A stretch of DNA of 64,000 bases, taken from contig NC_011832.1 in the NCBI RefSeq assembly GCF_000021965.1, positions 744,001 through 808,000 of the forward strand. Reading direction: 5' to 3'. The position numbers and the translations under genes were made by a program. Every line of letters begins with the position of its first letter. The stretch's first letter is position 1. The notes beneath the pieces were generated by a model. It saw only the letters and a list, made by a program, of their open reading frames with translations. It searched no databases and was not told the DNA's origin. Of the stretch, positions 30,082 to 38,623 are shown in pieces. This DNA comes from Methanosphaerula palustris E1-9c. Its GTDB lineage: Archaea > Halobacteriota > Methanomicrobia > Methanomicrobiales > Methanospirillaceae.

Positions 30082-30098
30082 AACCGAAATTTTCGGTT
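30082..30098 (-). promoter_or_regulatory. perfect inverted repeat, putative operator of the Met/Cys-rich gene
   Basis: AACCGAAA-N-TTTCGGTT is an 8+1+8 perfect palindrome ending 13 bases before the ATG at 30068. A TATA-like TTTATACT (minus strand, about 30121-30128) lies about 25-30 bases upstream, which puts the transcription start at the edge of the palindrome. A repressor bound here would block initiation. Confidence 0.6.
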
Positions 30099-30484
30099 AA
30101 GAAATAGATAAATTACCAGGAGTATAAACGTATCTGCGCGTCCGTTTCGATTTTGAGCAATTATAGGCAAGTATTGCCGGTAGTATAATAATCCTGTAAT
30201 AAAAATTGGGGCCTGCGGAAATGTGGCTTAATTTTTTATTACTTGTGAGCATATTACGGGTAGGAAAATTATGCCGTCCGCGCCTAGTTGGCGGAAAAAG
30301 CGGGAGATCCCCTCGGGTCTCTCCTGCGAACGCTTTAGTCTTCCTGCCCCGCGTGTCTCCCTCAGACTTCCATCCCTCAGCCACAACTCCCGGTTCATCT
30401 CCTCCGCTCATCGGAATCATCACTCCCGAAAAGGTCTACTTGATCGACCTGAAACGATTCTCTCGACTCCTCTTCACCATCTCC
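30099..30484. other. intergenic, promoter of the Met/Cys-rich gene and no other supported gene
   Basis: Contains the TATA-like box for the minus-strand gene. The part from 30250 to 30484 is more GC-rich, with open frames on both strands that lack coding character. Confidence 0.4.
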
Positions 30485-31921
30485 TCACCGTACTTCCACG
30501 CCATACAATCCGCTCCCGATCCACCAGGATTCGTCGACGGCCTTCTGATAGATCAGTTTCGGTATCAGGGTCGTCCCGTTCACCGAGGTGTCGGGGAAGA
30601 GTGCATGGGAGAACCCGGTACCGTTCTGCATGGCTTCGAGTCCGACCTTCGTCGTATTCATGCCATAGCGATCGAAGTCGTCGATGAAGTTCTTCCCGAT
30701 GCCGGTTTTCCAGTAGGGGTCGGCGAGGACCGTGCCGTCGGTCGACTCCGCCCAGACGGAGAGGTTGCCCCTGACAAACGGCCCGTGAGGGTTGTCGATC
30801 GCTGCGAGGGTCTTCTCCTTCCCGTTCGCCTGTGCATAGGCGACGGCCTCGTTTACGAGGGCGTAGACCTCAGTCCTGGTCTCGTTCCGAACAGGGAGGC
30901 CGGTCAGGTTCCCGGTGACGACCCCGGTATACGCCGGATCGATGATCCCGGCGAAGAGCCACCAGGTGTTATTCACCGGCTCCATATAATCGATCTTCGG
31001 GAGATAGATGTCCTTTCCGTCCACGGTGACCCGTGCGACCGTGTAGAGGAATCCCCCTCCGTTTCTCGCGATCTCCCGCATCCCGCGGATCGTGTCGACG
31101 CCGTCGGGGTCCTGGTAGTTGATCAGGTTGATTCGGTTCGCCGCCACGTCGGCGGCGTAGGGCGGGCCGGCCAGGGTCGTACCGTTCATGTCGAAGGCCA
31201 TGACCGCGAGCTGTCCACGGATGGTGGAGCCGTTCGGGTCGTTGAAGGTGGCGAGGGCCTTCTCTCTTCCGTTCGCCCGTGCAGAGGCGGTCGCATTCCT
31301 GATATAGGTGACCAGGTCGTCGACGCCGGGCTGCTTCCCTGACATGTTCAGGACGACCGAGGGGTAGATATCGGCGTCGGAGGCATAGATCCCGGCGCCC
31401 ACATAGTAGGTCCCGTCCACGTCCTCGACGACCGAGAGTTTGGATTCGACCGTGGCGTTCTTCCCGGGGTTCGGATAGGCGTAACTCACGAAGCCCCGGC
31501 CGAAGCGTGCGGTCTCCTCGAGGTTCCGGACCAGCGGGGTCCCGAAGGAGTCGGTCATCCCTGATATATTGGTGCCAACGATCCCGGGCTCGAGCGGCTC
31601 GGCGAGGGCGGTCCCGTTGTAGTCCTCGGCAAAGATGTAGAGGTTGCCGGCCACGAAGGACCCGTTCGGATTGTTGAAGGCGGCGATGGCCTTCGCCTTC
31701 CCGTTCTCGCGAGCGTAGTCGGCCGCCCGGTGGACGAAGGCGATCAGACCGGTGGTGTTCGTGATATTCGCCGGCGGCGATGGGTAAGCGGAGACGCCGG
31801 TGGTGGTTCCGGCGGGTGGCGATGTTGCGTTCACTGCCGGCTGGGGACTCTGGATGCAGCCGGCGGCGAGGATCATCATGACGAGCATGGATGCGACGAT
31901 GAGGAACTGACGGACGGTCAT
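30485..31921 (-). CDS. lipoprotein with three tandem Cache sensory domains
   Basis: A 478-residue exported lipoprotein (MTVRQFLIVASMLVMMILAAGC, lipobox LAAGC at about residues 18-22). Three units of about 140 residues repeat. Each has a helix ending YARENGK / SARANGREK / YAQANGKEK, then A.FN.PNGSFV.GNLYIFA.D.NGT.LA.P, a GTN-type loop, and a closing strand pair such as YYVGAGIY or WWIGSGLY. This is the single Cache_2 fold known from ligand-binding parts of chemoreceptors. Here there is no kinase, membrane or methyl-acceptor part, so it acts as a surface-bound solute binder. Decayed copies of its end (28675) and its beginning (33631) flank it. Confidence 0.85.
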   Translation of the reverse strand: MTVRQFLIVASMLVMMILAAGCIQSPQPAVNATSPPAGTTTGVSAYPSPPANITNTTGLIAFVHRAADYARENGKAKAIAAFNNPNGSFVAGNLYIFAEDYNGTALAEPLEPGIVGTNISGMTDSFGTPLVRNLEETARFGRGFVSYAYPNPGKNATVESKLSVVEDVDGTYYVGAGIYASDADIYPSVVLNMSGKQPGVDDLVTYIRNATASARANGREKALATFNDPNGSTIRGQLAVMAFDMNGTTLAGPPYAADVAANRINLINYQDPDGVDTIRGMREIARNGGGFLYTVARVTVDGKDIYLPKIDYMEPVNNTWWLFAGIIDPAYTGVVTGNLTGLPVRNETRTEVYALVNEAVAYAQANGKEKTLAAIDNPHGPFVRGNLSVWAESTDGTVLADPYWKTGIGKNFIDDFDRYGMNTTKVGLEAMQNGTGFSHALFPDTSVNGTTLIPKLIYQKAVDESWWIGSGLYGVEVR

Positions 31922-32243
31922 GAACTGGGGTTGTGCCGGTGAGGGGAAAAGGGTTGTGAAGTTGGGTGGAAGAGACCCTGGAGAAGGGGGAGTCTTACCA
32001 TGAATGGACCGATGTGGTCTCCTTCCCCGGCATGATCTCCACCATGGATGCTCAATCCCGTATCCTGGAAGTCGGGGCCGCCATTGGAATAATAAATATT
32101 TTTATAGCAGCCGGTGAACGGTCGCTTCGTTGATCTTTCAGACGCCCGGGTTCAGGACGGCGATGATTCCTCTTCCTCGATGATAATTTCCGATCCTGAT
32201 CCCAGCGGGATGGGTATTCTGACAAAAAAGGGTAAATTTTAGT
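31922..32243. other. intergenic, no gene seen
   Basis: Upstream region of the Cache lipoprotein. The first 45 bases are closely similar to the region before the relic at 33420-33631, so the leader was duplicated along with the gene. AATAATAAATATTTTTATAG near 32089-32108 could be a TATA region. Confidence 0.4.
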
Positions 32244-32807
32244 TTACAGTGAAGCCTGTGCTTTTTTGATAAGGAACGAAACGAATATCGTGGATATTCC
32301 TACCAAGATCGCAAAGATCCCTGCAATAAAGGGGAGTGCGATTGCTCCTGCATAGGGGTAGGCGAGGAGGATGAAACCGAAAATGATGCTCAGCAGACCA
32401 AGAACACCTGCCCCGGCATCCTTCTTTACGAAGGCTTCGTATAACTTGGTACCTCCGATAAGAAGCCCCCAGAATCCAATCAGGGTGGTAAACACCGTCA
32501 GGACCAGAAGCGAACTGTAAATCGGGTACGACATGATACCAATTCCGGCTATTATACTGATAACTGCCAGGAATGTCTTCCATCCCCAATTCGATCGGTC
32601 CGTGAAGAGACTCGCCAGGGTAAAAATACCTCCAATTAACCAGTATACTCCGATGAAGAGGATCAAGGTAAAGGCGGTGGCCAGTGGCGTTGTGACCAGC
32701 ATGAGCCCGACGATCAATGCCATTATTCCCCAGATCAAGATGAGCCACCATGACATGCTGCCGACAACAGCTGTCATTTCAGCGCTTGTAGATATGTCTT
32801 CTTCCAT
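32244..32807 (-). CDS. HdeD/DUF308 family membrane protein
   Basis: A 187-residue protein with six short membrane helices arranged as three pairs, including WWLILIWGIMALIVGLMLV, FTLILFIGVYWLIGGIFTL and IALPFIAGIFAILVGISTIF. Each pair has the G..ALI.G and YP..S/A pattern of HdeD proteins, known in enterobacteria for acid resistance. Function in archaea is unproven. It appears to be transcribed alone. Confidence 0.85.
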   Translation of the reverse strand: MEEDISTSAEMTAVVGSMSWWLILIWGIMALIVGLMLVTTPLATAFTLILFIGVYWLIGGIFTLASLFTDRSNWGWKTFLAVISIIAGIGIMSYPIYSSLLVLTVFTTLIGFWGLLIGGTKLYEAFVKKDAGAGVLGLLSIIFGFILLAYPYAGAIALPFIAGIFAILVGISTIFVSFLIKKAQASL

Positions 32808-33419
32808 ATTACCAAACCAATGTCCATATTGTCATTGCATATTTGATTAATTTTGGGATAAATTCATGGAAAAAATTCGACACACTCGCGATACGAACGA
32901 ATATTCTTCATTTGTCTGGCGAAACGTTCGGTGACACCCCGGTTACGGTGGACGTGGGGTTGAATCGATCGTCCGTCCTCTCTTGGTCTCCTGCGATTAT
33001 CCGGATTGACCGGGATCATCGTCTTCATTCCCTGTCTGCGATCGCTCGTTCTGATCGCACCGGAATCATATCGATCGCTCACTGGAAATGGGAACCCCTC
33101 CCGTATTCCGTGCTTTCGTCACGATGGTCCGATCAGTGAGGATCCCGAAGCCCTTCGCGTGGACTCATACCGGGGCATCATACACCCCGGTCTGGAATAA
33201 CTCATACACAGTCCGACAATCAAGGCGCTTGTTGCGCTCACCGGGCAGCTGTTTCGCCGTAAAGACCCCTGTGTCCGCTGCCCATCCTCCATTAGAAGGA
33301 TCTCGACCCCTTTCCCATCGGACTTCGCGGGCGTACGAGAGACCGACCGTGCCGGCGTCCCCTTCCCAGGAAGCCGGCACTCGATACGATCGCCCGGTCG
33401 TCCCTGCACAACCTGGGGG
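32808..33419. other. intergenic, relic sequence only
   Basis: About 600 bases without a supported gene. The minus strand at 33165-33380 has short open pieces (for example SYAREVRWERGRD), which may be further remains of the Cache paralogue that begins at 33631, but the similarity is too thin to claim. Confidence 0.35.
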
Positions 33420-33631
33420 TCACATGCCCGCTTCCCGGAATTTTCTTCCCCGGGCATCGGCTGCCTGGTGCACGAAGGCGATCGGGGCGGTGGTGTTCGT
33501 CACCTTCGCCGGCGGTGACAACAAGACGGCGGCGGTCGAGGTAGCCCTGGCGGGGGACTCTGGATGCAGCCGGCGGTGAAGATTATAAAGACAAGGACGG
33601 AGGCGACGATGAGCAGCGGATAGATGGTCAT
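33420..33631 (-). pseudogene. N-terminal relic of a Cache-domain lipoprotein
   Basis: The minus strand begins MTIYPLLIVASVLVFIIFTA-GCIQSP, nearly the signal and lipobox of the intact protein at 31921. After a one-base frame change come LLSPPAKVTNTT and IAFVHQAAD, matching YPSPPANITNTT and IAFVHRAAD there. Homology then stops. The upstream leader (GGGGTTTTGCCGTTGAGG) also matches. It is a truncated, frameshifted copy. Confidence 0.8.
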
Positions 33632-33801
33632 GAATGGGGGTTTTGCCGTTGAGGAAAAAAAGGGTTGTGAAGTGTGGTAAGGTTCTCTGTTTGTTGTTAC
33701 AGTTGGAAGATCCTTATATCACATTTTTTGTTGGTGATAAAAGTTCAAAAGTAAATATGATGAATAATTTGGTAGATGATTTGATGATTTAAAAAAGGAG
33801 T

Positions 33802-35811
33802 TTAATTAAAACTAAACAATGATTCTTCATTCCTAAAAGGGCCCGCTGGGACAAATCCATATTCTTTTAATTTCTCAATTTTATTATGATCTTTGTAATC
33901 TTTTTCAGGAATTGCCCAAGCAAGTAAAAATTTTGGACGTGAACTGGCAACATATGCTAAACGTGCTGATTCACCTTTGGCATTTTTTATGTTAAGCCAG
34001 TCTTCCCAATATCCACTACCTTCTTTTGATGACGAGGAACGATCAGATGAAAACAACAGAATTGCATCAAATTCTTTTCCTTTTGCAGAATGGATTGTTG
34101 ATACTTGGATTGATTTCTCAGAGTTTAATTGCGGTTTATTTGTACCAATTGTATCTATCACCCTCGAATCTTTTTCATTATTAGGAGCGGATTTAATCTT
34201 GGATTTATCAAATCTTGATGAATCTATCCAATCGTATTGTGTTTGATAATTTTCGAGTATTTTAGGAAAAATACTGTTATAATTATTTTTCCAATCTGTC
34301 CATTTTTTTGAAAAATCTGCAATTACATCTGATTTGTTGCAACTTTCTAATACATTTGCTAAAAAAATTCTCCATTGATAATTTTTAATTTCTCTTGGAC
34401 AATGATAATTTCGATAATTAAGATCTTTGTCGAAAAAAAGATTTGCTGCAAGATATTTTCCTATCAAATTTAACGACTCTATTTTCAATCTGATATCCAT
34501 TTGAGACCAGAAATAAATCGCAATTGGGGGGACCTTTGCTTTTGGAATGTTGGATACAACTTGTCCGAGTATTACTTCCTTTCTTGAGTTATTCCTTACT
34601 AAAATTGCAGATTTTTTTACATCATAATTATTTCTCGATAAATAACTTTCAAATAAATTTGATATTTCTGGAATTGTATCTTTTTTATAACTAAAAACTA
34701 AGCAATGGTCTTGTCTGGGTTTATCATCTTCTCCTTTTATATCTTCAGTATTGTTAACAATTTTGCTACAAGTATCTACGATTCTCTGAACACTTCTAAA
34801 ATTTTTTGTTAACAAAAAAACTTTGCTTTCTCTTTTTTGAGTGAGTTGGGAATTTTTTTCAAAATTTACGTTGTTATAATTAAAAATTGATTGATTGATA
34901 TCTCCGACAAAATGAAAAACAGTTCCTTGATTTTCCAATAAATTAAAAATTTTAATTTTTATTGGTGACATATCTTGGTATTCGTCTATTATAATATGAT
35001 TAAATCGACCTACGATTAATTTGCATATCTCTATATTTTCTTTTAATAAATTATAACAAATTATTTCAGTATCCTGATGAGTAAGATATCCAGATTTCCA
35101 AAATTCCTGTTTCATCCGACTCAATTTCTCTACTAATCCTGGGGTTAGGGAGGAATTATTTCTGATTGTATCGGTGGGAATATTTCCAGAAGAGAAATAG
35201 ATCTTATCGCATTCAGGATTCATATAATACTGATTTGCAAAAATTTTGCCACCTTTTTTAAATGTGGGGGAAAATATAGAAAATTTTCGATTTTGTAAAA
35301 AATGAGCCTGGCTGGAATTTTCAATTATTTTGATGCTCCGATCTTCATTATCCCCAGGATAATGGGTAATCAGATGAGCAAATGGGCTTAAAATATACCC
35401 ATATAACCAACTATCAATGGTTCCTATGAAATGGGGATGAGAAATTCCTGATGAGCCATTAAATTGGAGAACTCGCTCGATTATTACATCAACTGCTGCA
35501 TTAGTAAATGTAAGAACTGCAATTCCTCTCGTTTTTTTTTGCCATTTCCCGATCTCATATGCAGTTTTTAAACCAACAACTTCAGTCTTTCCACTTCCTG
35601 GACATGCCTTTAAATAACTGTTTTCATTTAAAGAATGTACGATGAATTCAAGTTGCTCAAGTGTTTTTTCTGCAATCCTACACATTTTATAGTTTTTACA
35701 TGGAGAATCTGAATATCTATGAAGTAAATAACAATCATCATGAGACAAGTGATGATTATAACATAGTATCGATGAAATTTGTTGAAATAATTCTTCTTTT
35801 CTTTTAGACAT
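33802..35811 (-). CDS. gajB: Gabija-type UvrD-like helicase GajB with an extra Cys/His-rich N-terminus
   Basis: A 669-residue superfamily 1 helicase. Motifs are LKACPGSGKTEVV (motif I, residue about 68), AVLTFTNAAV (Ia), IIIDEYQDMSP (II), FHFVGDINQSIF (III), VFLLTKNFRS (IV), STIHSAKGKEFDAILLF (V) and LAYVASSRPKFLLAW (VI). Residues 15-45 contain CYNHHLSHDDCYLLHRY then CKNYKMC, resembling a zinc-binding module not typical of the family. It is longer than usual GajB. Its ATG overlaps the gajA end by eight bases. In Gabija, GajB senses DNA ends and works with the GajA nuclease against phage. AT-rich relative to the chromosome, as expected for transferred defence genes. Confidence 0.85.
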   Translation of the reverse strand: MSKRKEELFQQISSILCYNHHLSHDDCYLLHRYSDSPCKNYKMCRIAEKTLEQLEFIVHSLNENSYLKACPGSGKTEVVGLKTAYEIGKWQKKTRGIAVLTFTNAAVDVIIERVLQFNGSSGISHPHFIGTIDSWLYGYILSPFAHLITHYPGDNEDRSIKIIENSSQAHFLQNRKFSIFSPTFKKGGKIFANQYYMNPECDKIYFSSGNIPTDTIRNNSSLTPGLVEKLSRMKQEFWKSGYLTHQDTEIICYNLLKENIEICKLIVGRFNHIIIDEYQDMSPIKIKIFNLLENQGTVFHFVGDINQSIFNYNNVNFEKNSQLTQKRESKVFLLTKNFRSVQRIVDTCSKIVNNTEDIKGEDDKPRQDHCLVFSYKKDTIPEISNLFESYLSRNNYDVKKSAILVRNNSRKEVILGQVVSNIPKAKVPPIAIYFWSQMDIRLKIESLNLIGKYLAANLFFDKDLNYRNYHCPREIKNYQWRIFLANVLESCNKSDVIADFSKKWTDWKNNYNSIFPKILENYQTQYDWIDSSRFDKSKIKSAPNNEKDSRVIDTIGTNKPQLNSEKSIQVSTIHSAKGKEFDAILLFSSDRSSSSKEGSGYWEDWLNIKNAKGESARLAYVASSRPKFLLAWAIPEKDYKDHNKIEKLKEYGFVPAGPFRNEESLFSFN

Positions 35812-37675
35812 TTTTTATCTCACAAACCCAATTAATCGCGTCTTTGATATATTTAGGAATTTCAAATGATGTACAATCTTTCAATAATAAATCTGCGAGT
35901 TCTTGAGCATATCGTCCCTTTCCGATTTTAGATGAATCGATGCGAAGAAGTAATTTTTGCGCAACTATCTCTTTTGTATCACGGGAAGCGTCTTCCCATT
36001 TGACTTCTAAATAATCAGTGAACTCTTTCCGAATTGGTCCGTTCGTATCTAGACATTTTAAGAATATTTGGATCATAGGAGTAAGATTCCCTCCTTCCAA
36101 TGCCAAGTCATATTCAAAGGTTTTTAAATTTGAAAATATTCGAGAATTCTCAGATTTATTTATACGATTGACCAATTGAAGTATCGGGTTGTTTCCTTCA
36201 ATTGGTTCTAGATGTGTAGAGTTTGAAGGAGGGTCATTATCAGTAATTCCAACGCACCTCAATGGAATTGAAAATGCGGGTTGAGAATCTTCATTAATAT
36301 TACAGAATAGTTGCATGAAATGCTTAAAATTAATTCCGTTAATATTTATCACAGAAATTCCCTGTTCTTCCAGAGTTCCAGGTAATTTTGTCTTATATTC
36401 ACTATTATACTTTTTTATCACTCTCTTTGCTAGTTCTGGAATTAGCATCGCTTCAGCAATCCCTTCAACTAATATTACACCTTTTGCAAAAAAAATAGTT
36501 GATTTGGTTGCGTCAAGCCATCTTGTAAGAAATGCTTTACTTGGAGAAGGAAGTCCACATTTTCTAATGGGTGTGGCAATTGTTTTCCTATCTTTACTGA
36601 ACGATAAATGAATAATGGCGTCAATAGAAACCGCTGAAGCGAGTACAGGAGAGTGAGTTGTAATAATTATTTGAATGTTTGAATTTTCTGTCTCTTTCTG
36701 AAGATACTTCAGTAATTTTATCTGTAATTGAGGATGTAAATGCGCTTCAGGTTCTTCAATAAGTAATATTTTTAAAAATTCTGGTTCATCGGATTCAACT
36801 TCTTTGATAGGTCTTAATTCTGCAAGCACAGTTGCTAGATAAATCAGATTGTTGTATCCTAAACTATTTTCTTCAAGACTTCTATAGTTGAATTCTTGTC
36901 CATTTTGGTTTATTTCTGGAAAGAAAAACAATCTTAGATTTTCAATAATTCTATTAATATTTGTTTCTGAAAATTGTATTCGGGTATCTTGCCCAAAGAC
37001 AGTTCCAATCGCATTTTTAAGACTATTCTTGATCAATTCATTAGCTTTAAAAATGGGTTCATTCTTGTCATTTACAATATCATTATAGAATGAATTCACT
37101 TTTTCTTCAATTTTTAGAGATTTTCCGTCTCGTTTTGCTTTTAAAAATTCTTCTTTATTTAAATTCAATATTAATCGTGCTAGACGGGATCCACGGCCTT
37201 CGCGTAATTTTGCTTCGGCATCTCTCAACGGGGGCAAATAAATACAATTTATCAGTTCAACAAGTTCTTTTTCATATGGATTACTTTGCGATACCCCCCC
37301 CCAAATTTTCCTATTGTATCGTCCTCGATTATTTTGAGTGTCATCAATCACCAATGAAAGCCGAGCCTCATTTTTGTCTTCTCTCCAAGGTAAAAATGCA
37401 ATTTCTTCGAAATCAGATAATTCGTCAAAATGAGCAACAATTTTAATTTTATTTGAAGCAACTGAATCTTTGACGAATGGTCTATGAAAATCCTTCTCAG
37501 AAATCCCTGATCGTCCGTATTCATCTTCTGAAAGTATTAACCGAATTGCATCAATAATCGAACTTTTTCCAACCCCGTTCTCTCCAACTAGAACATTTAG
37601 ACCCGAAGAAAAACAAATCTCAAAATTTTCATTAAAATTTTTATAACCCGAAATGGAGATTTTTTCTAAAAACAT
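35804..37675 (-). CDS. gajA: Gabija-type OLD-family ATPase/TOPRIM nuclease GajA
   Basis: A 623-residue protein. The ATP-binding part has Walker A LVGENGVGKSSIIDAIRL (residue about 32) and a later LIEEPEAHLHPQLQIKLL (Walker B and D-loop region, about residue 310), followed by the switch THSPVLAS. The C-terminal TOPRIM domain shows ILVEGIAEAMLIP (catalytic glutamate) and VGITDNDPPS (paired aspartates). The start at 37675 follows GAGGAG four bases upstream; a TTG at 37687 is in frame but less likely. In Gabija, GajA is a sequence-specific nicking endonuclease controlled by nucleotide levels. It is paired and overlapping with gajB. Confidence 0.88.
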   Translation of the reverse strand: MFLEKISISGYKNFNENFEICFSSGLNVLVGENGVGKSSIIDAIRLILSEDEYGRSGISEKDFHRPFVKDSVASNKIKIVAHFDELSDFEEIAFLPWREDKNEARLSLVIDDTQNNRGRYNRKIWGGVSQSNPYEKELVELINCIYLPPLRDAEAKLREGRGSRLARLILNLNKEEFLKAKRDGKSLKIEEKVNSFYNDIVNDKNEPIFKANELIKNSLKNAIGTVFGQDTRIQFSETNINRIIENLRLFFFPEINQNGQEFNYRSLEENSLGYNNLIYLATVLAELRPIKEVESDEPEFLKILLIEEPEAHLHPQLQIKLLKYLQKETENSNIQIIITTHSPVLASAVSIDAIIHLSFSKDRKTIATPIRKCGLPSPSKAFLTRWLDATKSTIFFAKGVILVEGIAEAMLIPELAKRVIKKYNSEYKTKLPGTLEEQGISVININGINFKHFMQLFCNINEDSQPAFSIPLRCVGITDNDPPSNSTHLEPIEGNNPILQLVNRINKSENSRIFSNLKTFEYDLALEGGNLTPMIQIFLKCLDTNGPIRKEFTDYLEVKWEDASRDTKEIVAQKLLLRIDSSKIGKGRYAQELADLLLKDCTSFEIPKYIKDAINWVCEIKNV

Positions 37676-38086
37676 AAAACTCCTCAATTAATATTAATAA
37701 TTGAATTTATGGCATTTGCGTTTTTGTTTTTTAAATTGTTATTTTTTAAGACATCTTATACCAATTCTTGAAGATGGGTGCGGTATCTGCGCCAGGATCC
37801 TCTGCTAACCCGGCGGGATCCGGTCGAGAACAGGTCTGCAGCACTAACGTTGGAACAGCCGGCGCCGTCCCACTGCCGCATTGGAGATGGAGTGCGGAAA
37901 GGAGACTAGATCTGGCGATTCAAGTTCTGTGTGTTCATCTTATGTTTTGAAAGATAGAAACCACAACCTCCTTGGAATAGACCCGGCTCTGACTTTTGAT
38001 GCGCTCACCTTTATCGTCTCTCATACCTTTGTGGCTGATCCAGATGATCATACAACCACCCACAAAACACTCATCCCCCGCCGGCA
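37676..38086. other. junction between the defence genes and GC-rich chromosome
   Basis: The left part (to about 37755) is very AT-rich and holds the gajA promoter. The right part abruptly becomes GC-rich with broken coding-like pieces (for example around 37770-37915) that I could not assign. The change probably marks the edge of the inserted defence island. Confidence 0.45.
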
Positions 38087-38565
38087 ATGAAGAGAGCGAT
38101 GACTCCTGAGGAATTCTTCTACCATGTCTTCGAATCCCTCCGCCGCCTGGGCCCGGGGTGCACCGGTGCGACATGGAAGGCCTGGTCGTACCTCCTTCCG
38201 GTGGACGCACAGATCCTCGATATGGGATGCGGAACCGGAGCCCAGACCCGGGACCTCGCCGGCCTCTCCGCCGGCACGATCCCCGCGGTCGACACCCACC
38301 AGCCGTTCCTCGACACCATCACGGCATGGGCAGATCGGGAGGGGATGAGCGAACGGGTCCGGACCGTCAACCCCTCCATGGACGACCTCCCGTTTGAGAC
38401 GGACAGTTCGATCTCATCCGGTCCGAAGGTGACATCTGGAATGTCGAACACAACCATCCCTGGCCAATCGTAGAATCAGAAAGGTCGGATGTCGACCAAT
38501 TGTGGGATCGGATGCGTTTGTTCGCTTCCCCAAGTACGGGTAAACCTGAATTTGAGAAAACCTGA
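38087..38565 (+). pseudogene. truncated and frameshifted class I SAM-dependent methyltransferase
   Basis: The frame from 38087 gives MTPEEFFYHVFESL, the SAM motif ILDMGCGTGAQTRDLAG, and VDTHQPFLDTI. Motif IV should follow DLPFETD. After a one-base shift near 38400 the next frame reads QFDLIRSEGDIWNVE, which is the expected continuation, and then runs to a stop at 38565 with little further homology. The product is too short (about 160 codons against about 250). Confidence 0.75.
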
Positions 38566-38623
38566 CGGTAGAATCAGTCAGGTTTCAGGCATTATTTCTT
38601 AAAATTTTAAAAATTGTAGTGCT

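Noticed and set aside
28983-30111. Long plus-strand open frames opposite the Met/Cys-rich gene, rich in Met/His or Cys/Trp/Ser
   Set aside because: They arise because the CAT/ATG-rich repeats of the minus-strand gene are also free of stops on the other strand. They lack ribosome-binding sites, and the minus-strand frame has the repeat structure, start signal and promoter.
30097-30423. A 108-codon minus-strand frame upstream of the Met/Cys-rich gene
   Set aside because: It runs through the promoter and palindrome and has no ribosome-binding site or recognisable features.
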